NCBI GenBank assembly: GCA_003491845.1
Contig: DNBN01000182.1
Span: 1-15,468 of the forward strand
Source: Porticoccaceae bacterium
GTDB lineage: Bacteria > Pseudomonadota > Gammaproteobacteria > Pseudomonadales > Porticoccaceae
DNA length: 15,468 nucleotides
Reading direction: 5' to 3'
Below are positions 8,070 through 15,040 of the stretch, piece by piece (the first letter of the stretch is position 1; each line of letters starts with the position of its first letter). The notes under the pieces are model-generated. The model saw only the letters and a list, made by a program, of their open reading frames with translations. It was not told where the DNA came from and made no database searches. The translations under genes were made by a program, and so were the position numbers.

Positions 8070-9281
8070 ATGCCGGCTTTTGATTACACCGCTTACAATA
8101 GATCTGGAAAACAGGTTTCTGGCGTTATCTCTGCAGATTCTGAACGTCAAGCTCGGCGACTAATTAAAGACAAAAATCTATTGCCTTCCACTCTTGAGCA
8201 ATTGAGTGAACAGAATGGTTCTGGGACTAAAAGATTTGGTATTCAAGGCAGTGTCGATAATCTAGATTTATCTCTTTTACTTCAGCAGCAAGCTATTTTG
8301 ATCCAATCAGGGTTGCCATTAGAAGAGTCATTAAGAATGACTATCGAGCAAGCCGAAACGGCTAAACAAAGACGTCTGGTTGAGAGTTGGCGAAGTGAAA
8401 TCGTAGAGGGACGAAGTTTCTCAGAAGCATTGCGGCGATCGCCATACAAAATACCCGAAAGTATTGTTGCTGGTGTGGGTGTTGGGGAAGAAACGGGTCA
8501 TTTGCACAATATTTTGTTGCGCTTATCTGCGGAGTTAGAGACCAGTGCTGAGAATCGCAAAACCATTACCAGAGCAATGATATACCCCCTCACCCTAATT
8601 GGATTTTCTATAATTGTTGTCTCTATGATGATGGTTTGGGTTGTCCCCAAGTTAACTGCGGTATTTGCCAGTAGAAATCGAGATCTGCCATGGATCACAG
8701 AGGTAGTCGTTAGCATTAGTAATTTTGCTCAAAGCTATGGAATTTATGTGGTGGCGATAGTTTTGCTCACAGTGGTTCTTTTTTATCAGGCGATGAAAAG
8801 TCAGCAAACTAAATTGCGCTGGCATCAATTGGTGCTTAATTTTCCTGGCGTTGGCCGCTGGATACGTATGGCAGATATATCTGATTGGTCGCGTAATCTC
8901 GGTGTATTACTCAATAGTGGTGTACCGGCATTAGCAGCGTTGAATATCTCAGCTGCAGTGGTCAGTAATCTTGCTTTGCGGCGTAAGTTTGATGATGTCA
9001 CTGAAGCTATGCGTCAAGGCAGTAGTTTGCATAAAGCCCTGCAAGACAATTTAGAGGGGAGTGGATTTTTAGTGCACATGGTGGGTAGCGGCGAAGCTTC
9101 TAGCGAATTGGATAAAATGTTGATACGAGTAGCGGAGTACTATTCAGCTAGGCTTAGCAATGCTGTAGAAGTATTTTTAAAGTTACTCACCCCTATTCTG
9201 ATTATCATTATGGGAGGTATGGTTTTGGCCATTATGGCAGCAGTGATGCTACCTATTATGGAAATGGGTAATACAATTTAA
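8070..9281 (+). CDS. gspF: Type II secretion inner-membrane platform protein GspF
   Basis: Polytopic inner-membrane protein at the centre of the assembly platform, thought to pass ATPase motion to the pseudopilins. The 403-residue length is standard. The N-terminus FDYTAYNRSGKQVSGVISAD and the following ERQARRLIKDKNLLP are typical. Two homologous cytoplasmic domains (about 70-170 and 270-370) are separated by membrane segments near 168-190 and 220-240, with a third at about 373-396. The start is five bases after the gspE stop and lacks a clear ribosome binding site, so translation is probably coupled to gspE. Confidence 0.97.
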   Translation: MPAFDYTAYNRSGKQVSGVISADSERQARRLIKDKNLLPSTLEQLSEQNGSGTKRFGIQGSVDNLDLSLLLQQQAILIQSGLPLEESLRMTIEQAETAKQRRLVESWRSEIVEGRSFSEALRRSPYKIPESIVAGVGVGEETGHLHNILLRLSAELETSAENRKTITRAMIYPLTLIGFSIIVVSMMMVWVVPKLTAVFASRNRDLPWITEVVVSISNFAQSYGIYVVAIVLLTVVLFYQAMKSQQTKLRWHQLVLNFPGVGRWIRMADISDWSRNLGVLLNSGVPALAALNISAAVVSNLALRRKFDDVTEAMRQGSSLHKALQDNLEGSGFLVHMVGSGEASSELDKMLIRVAEYYSARLSNAVEVFLKLLTPILIIIMGGMVLAIMAAVMLPIMEMGNTI

Positions 9282-9295
9282 TCTTGAATTTTTGC

Positions 9296-9321
9296 CTTTG
9301 GATTTTGTCTAAAATTCAAAG
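9296..9321 (+). repeat. AT-rich 11-bp hairpin in the gspF-gspG gap
   Basis: CTTTGGATTTT (9296-9306) pairs with AAAATTCAAAG (9311-9321) around the tetraloop GTCT, with one G-U wobble. It is followed by ATGG, not a T-run, so it is unlikely to be a terminator. It ends 23 bases before the gspG start and leaves the AAAGGGAGA ribosome binding site free. A role as a processing or 5'-stabilising structure for gspG mRNA is inferred. Confidence 0.55.
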
Positions 9322-9344
9322 ATGGTACTTAAAGGGAGAAACAC

Positions 9345-9776
9345 ATGAGAGTAAAACAGCACAGCGGATTTACCTTGATAGAGGTAATGATTGTCGTGGC
9401 TATTATGGGACTTATGATTGCAGCTATAGCGCCCAATTTGTTTAAAAATGTTGATAAGGCGCAAAAGACACGAATTGGTTCGGACATCCGTCAGATTGAG
9501 AGCGCACTAAAGTTTTATCGGCTTGATAACTACCGTTATCCCAGTCAGTCGCAAGGCCTTGAAGTTTTGGTGACTGGACCCTCGGGGTCTTCAACTAGCC
9601 AGTGGAATGGACCCTATTTAGATGAGTTGCCGAAAGATCCTTGGCAGAAGACCTATGGCTATGCTAATCCCGGCACCCATGGTAAAGCGATAGAGGTCTA
9701 TACTTTGGGTTATGATGGAGTTGTAGGTGGCGAAGGGCAAGATAAAGACTGGGGAAACTGGAATATCAATGAATAA
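9345..9776 (+). CDS. gspG: Major pseudopilin GspG
   Basis: Major subunit of the type II secretion pseudopilus, made as a prepilin in the inner membrane. The 143-residue precursor has an 8-residue leader MRVKQHSG and is cut before FTLIEVMIVVAIMGLMIAAI, giving N-terminal Phe with Glu at mature position 5. The C-terminus carries the GspG calcium-binding loop LGYDGVVGGEGQDKDWGNW (121-139), with Asp124, Asp133 and Asp135 as likely ligands. This loop separates it from type IV pilins. A strong AAAGGGAGA ribosome binding site stands seven bases before the ATG and a hairpin lies upstream, in line with high expression. It is one of the few gsp genes here with sizeable gaps on both sides. Confidence 0.98.
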   Translation: MRVKQHSGFTLIEVMIVVAIMGLMIAAIAPNLFKNVDKAQKTRIGSDIRQIESALKFYRLDNYRYPSQSQGLEVLVTGPSGSSTSQWNGPYLDELPKDPWQKTYGYANPGTHGKAIEVYTLGYDGVVGGEGQDKDWGNWNINE

Positions 9777-9818
9777 GTACTCTCAGAGCAACATATACCC
9801 ATAGATCAAATATTATTT

Positions 9819-10397
9819 ATGAGAGATCCTCGGGGTTTTACGCTCATCGAAATGTTGGTAGTCGTGGCAATCGTTGCTCTAATGTCAACGTTCACGCTGC
9901 TTGCAATCAATCAATCCTCGGATCGGCGTTATGCGTCAGAAGCGGAAAGATTACTTATTTGGTTACAACAAACGGCCCAGCACTCAGTACTTGAGGGTGC
10001 GGCCTATGGATTGATAGGCGAAAATGATGAGGCTTCAGAGCTTATTGTCGGATTAAAGCCGGTTGTTTTTTATCGTAAACGCTGGGTTGAAGTTAGCTTG
10101 CCTGAATCCTTTATTTTGCGTCACAACGGAAATCTTGATTGGAGCTTGAGTCCGCTTGATAGCGAACCTTTGATCACGGAGGCCTTATCAAAAGGCTCTG
10201 AGATAATGGCTCAATACCGGGCTGGCGAAGATGGCCAGGAAAAACAAATTTTATTGCCTGATATGGTTTTTTTACCGGATGGCTATGTCGAGCCTCAGGG
10301 TACTTTAGTATTGGTTTTTGACGCCTTTAGTGTTAACTATATTTATAGGTGGGATACGCAAAAAGCAACCATGATCATGGAGGTGCAAAGGCTGTGA
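9819..10397 (+). CDS. gspH: Minor pseudopilin GspH
   Basis: Minor pseudopilin of the secretion pseudopilus. The 192-residue precursor has a very short leader, MRDPRG, followed by FTLIEMLVVVAIVALMSTFT with Glu5. The next part, ASEAERLLIWLQQTAQHSVL, is the GspH-typical helix. The position between gspG and gspI supports the call. The start ATG is fixed by the leader, yet no Shine-Dalgarno sequence is visible in the AT-rich bases before it, so translation is probably weak. Its end overlaps the gspI start as GTGA. Confidence 0.92.
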   Translation: MRDPRGFTLIEMLVVVAIVALMSTFTLLAINQSSDRRYASEAERLLIWLQQTAQHSVLEGAAYGLIGENDEASELIVGLKPVVFYRKRWVEVSLPESFILRHNGNLDWSLSPLDSEPLITEALSKGSEIMAQYRAGEDGQEKQILLPDMVFLPDGYVEPQGTLVLVFDAFSVNYIYRWDTQKATMIMEVQRL

Positions 10398-10798
10398 AAA
10401 CCAGGTTTGGTTCGCAAGTATATTATGCCCGAGGATTTACCCTTATAGAGGTGACCATAGCACTGGTTATTCTTAGTATGACACTCAGTAGTGCTATGTA
10501 TGCGGTTCACCAATATGCAGATGAAAGAATCCGCATGAAAGATCGATTTCTGGCTAATCAAGTCGCTTGGAATAATCTTATGAATCGCTATCAGCACTCC
10601 AAAGGGTGGACTTCAGGGAGAGACCGCACGATGTTAAAGACAAAGGGTATTGATGAGCAGGGCGGTCAAGAATGGCAGTGGAATTTAGAGACCGAAAAAG
10701 CCATGGGTGAAAATCTTTATCGATTTGAAGTGCAGGTTGGTGTTGCGGGCAGTGATCGTGATCAAGGGTCTCTGGCGGTCTACTTGGTGAGTAATTAA
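10394..10798 (+). CDS. gspI: Minor pseudopilin GspI (GTG start)
   Basis: Minor pseudopilin expected at the pseudopilus tip with GspJ and GspK. I place the start at GTG 10394, not at the in-frame ATG at 10349. The GTG overlaps the gspH stop (GTGA) and has a perfect GGAGGT nine bases upstream. It gives a 134-residue precursor with a 14-residue basic leader (MKTRFGSQVYYARG), cut before FTLIEVTIALVILSMTLSSA. The longer version would add 15 residues rich in His, Asp and Gly to the leader. Length and order fit GspI. The stop TAA shares its last base with the gspJ ATG. Confidence 0.93.
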   Translation: MKTRFGSQVYYARGFTLIEVTIALVILSMTLSSAMYAVHQYADERIRMKDRFLANQVAWNNLMNRYQHSKGWTSGRDRTMLKTKGIDEQGGQEWQWNLETEKAMGENLYRFEVQVGVAGSDRDQGSLAVYLVSN

Positions 10799-11442
10799 TG
10801 TCCAACAGAGCACTGATTAAGCCGCTGATGAGATTTAGTAGAGTCATACAGTCCGGGTTTACGTTGATTGAAGTGTTGATTTCCATGGCGCTATTAGCCA
10901 TTTTATCGTTGATGTCATATCAGGCCTTGGAAGTTGTTATGGATGTTAATGAACGCAGTCGAAACGACACGACTAACGACTCACAGTTGCAGCGCGCTTG
11001 GCAAATTATTGGTCGTGATCTTTTACATATGAGACCAAGGACCTATGCTGATGGGTTGGGTGGTACAGAAAAAGCATATTTAACCAATCCAAGTGAATTT
11101 GGTTTGCGCTTTAGTCGAGGTGGAGGACCTATGCTTCGATCAAATCCTAGTGGTCTTAGACGTATCGATTATCACATAAATACTCAAAATCAGCTGATTA
11201 GAACCTCCTGGGCCATCACCGATTCTCCGCGGCAAAGCGAAGGTAGTGTGTTGATTTTACTGGATAATGTTCTAAAAATAGAATTAAACCATCTTGATAA
11301 CACGCGTAACTATTCTATTGATTGGCCGCCGATTAATTCATCGTTGTCTGATTATGCCCTACCACGAATGATTAGCATGACAATTACTACCGATAATAAT
11401 ATTAAGACCTCGCGTTTAATTCCTGGAGTCATTCGTGATTAG
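10798..11442 (+). CDS. gspJ: Minor pseudopilin GspJ
   Basis: Minor pseudopilin of the tip complex. The 214-residue precursor has a 20-residue leader ending VIQSG, cut before FTLIEVLISMALLAILSLMS. The helix continues into QLQRAWQIIGRDLLHMRPR, and the globular part contains LRFSRGGGPM and GLRRIDYHI, both typical of GspJ. It begins in a TAATG overlap with gspI and its end overlaps gspK by eight bases. Size and order agree with GspJ. Confidence 0.94.
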   Translation: MSNRALIKPLMRFSRVIQSGFTLIEVLISMALLAILSLMSYQALEVVMDVNERSRNDTTNDSQLQRAWQIIGRDLLHMRPRTYADGLGGTEKAYLTNPSEFGLRFSRGGGPMLRSNPSGLRRIDYHINTQNQLIRTSWAITDSPRQSEGSVLILLDNVLKIELNHLDNTRNYSIDWPPINSSLSDYALPRMISMTITTDNNIKTSRLIPGVIRD

Positions 11443-12619
11443 TACTACTCCCTCAAGACAGCAGGGCATCGCGTTACTTGCAGCTATGATTTTGATGCTT
11501 GCAATCACCATGATTTTGGCAAATATTTTTTACCGACATCAACTTGAGGTTTCTCAAGCTGCCGCGTCACTGCACCGAGACCAAGCGCTGCTTATTGCAC
11601 TCAGCGGTGAAAGCTGGGCTATGGAGTTGTTGGCAGAAGATGCTGCCAATCCGCAGACTAATGATGCTGATCATTATGGTGAAATATGGGCACAGGCTAT
11701 TCCCATGCTTCCAGTGGAGGGAGGCACACTTACCGGCTGTATTAGTGATTTGCAAAGTAAAGTAGACTTAAATAATTTTTCTAGCTACCAAGCAGGGCTT
11801 CTTCAAGCTGAGCTTAATCAGTATGACAATATGGGTTTTGCCAAACTATGGTTAAATTTACTCGATATCCTAGAAATACCGTCAAGCCCGGCGCGGATAG
11901 CAACCATTGTTGATTGGATAGACAGCGACTCAACTGTCGTCAATAGTTGGGGTGCTGAACAGCCAGATTATGAGAGCTTTAATCCGCCAAGAGTTATCGC
12001 TAATAGTTTTCTTGTAGAATCCGCTGAACTAGCAGATATTTCGGGATATACTATTGGCGAGGTTCTGGCTTTATTGCCATGGATTACGGTTTTGCCTGAG
12101 TCATCCCAGTCAGGTCAAGTTAGGCCCTGGACACCGGTTAATATTAATACCGCTTCTGATGAGTTATTGTTTGCCCTAGGCGGACGTTTTGGAGAACAGT
12201 TTGTTGATACAGTCAAGTTAGGAAGGCCCTTTAGGGCCAATCAAATACATGATCTGTTGAATGATGCTCTAGGCCTTAGGGATCCCATAACCAATGCTGG
12301 TAGAGCGAATATCATATGGCCAGACACGTTGATCAGCCATAAAACAGATTATTTTCAGCTCTATCTGAACGCTAAAATTGGAGAGGCACACATGGAAGTA
12401 ACTAGTTTGATCAGTCGCAAGACGCTGCCAGGGCAGGTCTTGCATCCTCGCGTTTTGGGCCGTGAAATAACATTAGTCCCGTCTATGATACCTAGTAAAT
12501 CTAAGACGTCTGAGCTACCGAAAATGGTTGCGAGTAATGATCAAGCAATATCTGCTGATGAACAACTTGACCAACAAAACACTGCAGTTCAACCTGCATG
12601 TTTGATGGTAGGGGCGTAG
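11435..12619 (+). CDS. gspK: Minor pseudopilin GspK with extended C-terminal tail (GTG start)
   Basis: Large atypical minor pseudopilin thought to cap the pseudopilus. Translation starts at GTG 11435, overlapping the end of gspJ, with GGAG eight bases upstream. The leader MISTTPSRQQG is cut before IALLAAMILMLAITMILANI; as usual for GspK there is no Glu at mature position 5. Typical inner motifs are DLQSKVDLNNF (105-115), VDWIDSDS (159-166) and PVNINTASDELL (234-245). At 394 residues it is longer than the usual 320-340: after about residue 348 comes a hydrophilic tail rich in Ser, Lys, Gln and Asp, ending in a segment with Cys389. It is followed five bases later by gspL. Confidence 0.95.
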   Translation: MISTTPSRQQGIALLAAMILMLAITMILANIFYRHQLEVSQAAASLHRDQALLIALSGESWAMELLAEDAANPQTNDADHYGEIWAQAIPMLPVEGGTLTGCISDLQSKVDLNNFSSYQAGLLQAELNQYDNMGFAKLWLNLLDILEIPSSPARIATIVDWIDSDSTVVNSWGAEQPDYESFNPPRVIANSFLVESAELADISGYTIGEVLALLPWITVLPESSQSGQVRPWTPVNINTASDELLFALGGRFGEQFVDTVKLGRPFRANQIHDLLNDALGLRDPITNAGRANIIWPDTLISHKTDYFQLYLNAKIGEAHMEVTSLISRKTLPGQVLHPRVLGREITLVPSMIPSKSKTSELPKMVASNDQAISADEQLDQQNTAVQPACLMVGA

Positions 12620-12624
12620 TAAGT

Positions 12625-13743
12625 ATGAAAATTGACCATCTTTATCATCTTGATCAGCGTTTGAATGGTCTTGTGGATCCATTGCAGTCTCCTATCAGTG
12701 AAGATATGGACGATGTAAACCTGTGGATTCCCTCTGAACGCATTAGTTTACACCTTGTAGATATTCCCAGCGCGCCTGAGCGGAAATGGCCAGATTTACT
12801 GCCATGGATACTAGAGGACAGACTTCTACAGGCTCCTGAGGATATGCATTTTGTCGTTGCTAGTCGCACCAGCGAGCAGCTGCAGGTTATAGCGGTTAGT
12901 CGACAAGACCTGAGTGAGTGGATACGTATCGCAGAAAATGCTGGTGTCTCAGCCGTTGCGATGGCACCAGATTATTTGGCCTTACCTTGGGAAGAGGGCA
13001 TTTTAAGCATTGGCTGGCGAGAAGGTAATTTATTGGTTCGGCAGTCAGAATCAGTGGGTTTTGCTGCCAGCGCAGATGTTGGATGGGTTCTGGTAGACTC
13101 GATATTATCAACTTCAGATGTTCCTCTGCGATTATCGGTTTCTATACCTGAGGCAGATTTAGTGCCCGCACATCTGGGGAATGCAGCAGACATTAATCAA
13201 TCTGTTGTGGATTGGAAGTTCACCTCCTTTCCTGCGATAAACCTTATGACAGCTGACTTTAAACCAAAGCAGAAGGCCAGCTGGTGGTCCTACTGGTGGT
13301 CTGTAGCGGCTTCTATGGTGTTGATGCTTGGATGTTTGATTGGCTATATTTATACGGCCAATCAGGCTATTGAAGCAGAAGCAGTGGCTTTGGAGCAGCA
13401 ATTAATTGGCCACTATAGTAGTTTATTCAATGGGCCAAAGCCGCAGCCTGACAATGTGAGATCACTGGTTGAGAGTAGTGTAGATGACCTTTTTGGGCAG
13501 CAAAAAAGCTTGCAGTCACTGCCCATTGCCGGGCTTATTCAGCTAGATTCAATTATGCGAGTCTGTGAGTGTGAACTCGTTAGCTTATCTGCAGATCAAA
13601 ATATGCTAAAAATCACCGTGACTAATGGACTAAAATTAAGCAGTAAGACGTTGAGTATCCCCGGCTATCAGATCAGTTTAAAGCCTGGGCAAGAGCCTGA
13701 TACTCTGACCTTGACTCTGGCTATCGCAAGGAGACCATCCTAA
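12625..13743 (+). CDS. gspL: Type II secretion platform protein GspL
   Basis: Bitopic inner-membrane protein linking the GspE ATPase to GspM and GspC. I choose ATG 12625, five bases after the gspK stop with AGGGG upstream, over an in-frame ATG at 12598 that has no ribosome binding site and lies within gspK. This gives 372 residues: a cytoplasmic actin-like domain (about 1-205) containing LPWILEDRLLQAPEDMHFVV, the juxtamembrane INLMTADFKPKQ, a membrane segment at about 222-244, and a periplasmic ferredoxin-like domain (about 250-372). The periplasmic part holds two close cysteines, Cys314 and Cys316 (CEC). The gspM start overlaps the stop as TAATG. Confidence 0.92.
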   Translation: MKIDHLYHLDQRLNGLVDPLQSPISEDMDDVNLWIPSERISLHLVDIPSAPERKWPDLLPWILEDRLLQAPEDMHFVVASRTSEQLQVIAVSRQDLSEWIRIAENAGVSAVAMAPDYLALPWEEGILSIGWREGNLLVRQSESVGFAASADVGWVLVDSILSTSDVPLRLSVSIPEADLVPAHLGNAADINQSVVDWKFTSFPAINLMTADFKPKQKASWWSYWWSVAASMVLMLGCLIGYIYTANQAIEAEAVALEQQLIGHYSSLFNGPKPQPDNVRSLVESSVDDLFGQQKSLQSLPIAGLIQLDSIMRVCECELVSLSADQNMLKITVTNGLKLSSKTLSIPGYQISLKPGQEPDTLTLTLAIARRPS

Positions 13744-14240
13744 TGAATAAAGCGGTTGTATTGCTGCAAACAAAATTGGCTCTTCTGCAGCCAAGAGAAC
13801 AACAGCTATTGATTATTGGTGCATGGCTGTTATTGGTAACCTTGGTCTTTGTAATGATATTGCCTATGTTTGAGAAGCGCGCTGAATTAAAAGTACAGGT
13901 TGAAAAGGTAAATCAAGATATTGTATGGGTAAAAGATCAGCGTGAAATAATCGAACGCCTGGCTAATAGTTGCCCAACTATTTCGGTGAAGGCAGACTCA
14001 GGAAGAGATTTATTAACCAAACTTGCTCGGCGAAATCAATTGAGATTAGAGTCAATATCCGACTATAACCAGGGTTTACTGTTAGAGTTTAGCGGTTCTG
14101 ATAGTAACCGCATTATGCATTTAGCATATCAGGTTGCCTGTGCGGGCTATCAAATTAAATCCTTAGATGTGGACGTTTCTGTTACTGACGGACTTGCAGG
14201 GCTTGAAGGATCAATGGAGGTCTTGGTTGCTAAACGTTAA
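13743..14240 (+). CDS. gspM: Type II secretion platform protein GspM
   Basis: Small bitopic inner-membrane protein that partners GspL. The 165-residue protein has a cytoplasmic N-terminus ending LLQPREQQ, a motif common before the GspM membrane helix, one membrane segment at about 21-43 (LLIIGAWLLLVTLVFVMILP), a coiled-coil-like stretch (about 44-75) and a periplasmic ferredoxin-like domain. Cys77 and Cys133 both lie in the predicted periplasmic part. The start overlaps gspL by one base (TAATG), and its last codons overlap the gspC start. The call rests on topology, order and size, since GspM sequences diverge strongly. Confidence 0.9.
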   Translation: MNKAVVLLQTKLALLQPREQQLLIIGAWLLLVTLVFVMILPMFEKRAELKVQVEKVNQDIVWVKDQREIIERLANSCPTISVKADSGRDLLTKLARRNQLRLESISDYNQGLLLEFSGSDSNRIMHLAYQVACAGYQIKSLDVDVSVTDGLAGLEGSMEVLVAKR

Positions 14241-15036
14241 TGTTAATAATAGCCGAGAGCTTATCAGAGCACTGATGCTGGGAGTTTCAATCCTAATCTC
14301 TGTCCTTTTGATTGCAGCAATTGTAAATCTAGCAATAACCGAATCGAGTAGCCGGTTAGAGTCATTTAAAAGGCCAAAACCAGTAAAAATGTTGGCATGG
14401 AATTGGTTTGGTGCTACTAAATCTTCAGTTGCCGTGCAGGTTCTTCAACAAAGTGCAGTGCTTCAAGATTTGAGTCTTAATGCTGACTTACTGGGAGTTA
14501 TTATTGCTGGTAATGCCTCTTCTGCAACGTTAAAGTTTAAAGGACGTCCAGAGAAGGTATTCAAAGTAGGTGACCAGTTAAAATCTGGGGTTGCACTTGT
14601 CGAAATTCAACCGTTTAGGATCTTGGCAAGTGAAAATGGTGTCACTAAACAACTACTAATGAAAAAGCCTGATGCTGTTATGAAGGCTGAGGGCGCCCCT
14701 GTTGTAACTGTCAGTCAAGCGAAAACACAAGGCTTCGCTTTGGCAAATATGTTCGGCGCAGTGCCGGTAAATGTTGCCGGCGGCCAGGGACTAAAAGTCA
14801 ATAATTTATCTGCTGATGTGAAAATGATGGCCGATATCCGTGACGGTGATGTGGTGCTGCAAGTGGATGGTCTGTCGGTGCAAGATCTAATGTCCAATCC
14901 AATGAAATTAATCAGCTACAGCAATTCAAATAGCTTACCTGTGACCGTCATGCGCAACGGAACGGAAGAAACGATATACGTCAATGCAGCGAGTCTGTCT
15001 GCTAAACTGGCACCAGCAATTGGATTAAAACCCTAA
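14227..15036 (+). CDS. gspC: Type II secretion protein GspC (XpsN-like position, TTG start)
   Basis: Bitopic inner-membrane protein whose periplasmic part contacts the secretin and helps select substrates. I place the start at TTG 14227, six bases after GGAGG and overlapping gspM by 14 bases; this gives 269 residues. An in-frame ATG at 14167 lies deep in gspM without a ribosome binding site, and ATG 14275 would remove the cytoplasmic N-terminus. Visible parts: membrane segment at about 15-37, homology region (about 86-138) with LLGVIIAGNASSATLKFKG and VFKVGDQLKSG, and a PDZ-like domain (about 169-257) with ADIRDGDVVLQVDGLSV. Its place between gspM and gspD matches xpsN of Xanthomonas. Confidence 0.88.
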   Translation: MLNVNVNNSRELIRALMLGVSILISVLLIAAIVNLAITESSSRLESFKRPKPVKMLAWNWFGATKSSVAVQVLQQSAVLQDLSLNADLLGVIIAGNASSATLKFKGRPEKVFKVGDQLKSGVALVEIQPFRILASENGVTKQLLMKKPDAVMKAEGAPVVTVSQAKTQGFALANMFGAVPVNVAGGQGLKVNNLSADVKMMADIRDGDVVLQVDGLSVQDLMSNPMKLISYSNSNSLPVTVMRNGTEETIYVNAASLSAKLAPAIGLKP

Positions 15037-15040
15037 CATT

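Noticed and set aside
9296-9321. The gspF-gspG hairpin as an intrinsic terminator
   Set aside because: The stem is AT-rich and is followed by ATGGTACTT, not a T-run, and the operon clearly continues.
10349-10393. ATG 10349 as the gspI start
   Set aside because: It lies 49 bases inside gspH with no good ribosome binding site; GTG 10394 has a perfect GGAGGT and a typical prepilin leader.
9345-12619. A type IV pilus or MSHA system instead of type II secretion
   Set aside because: The GspG calcium loop, the GspK without Glu5, and the L, M, C and D neighbours are specific to type II secretion.
12598-12624. ATG 12598 as the gspL start
   Set aside because: It has no Shine-Dalgarno sequence and overlaps gspK; ATG 12625 follows the gspK stop and AGGGG.
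6279-14897. Minus-strand and alternate-frame reading frames within the DUF1820 and gsp genes
   Set aside because: All overlap firmly identified genes almost fully, are low-complexity or Ser-rich, and show no family resemblance.
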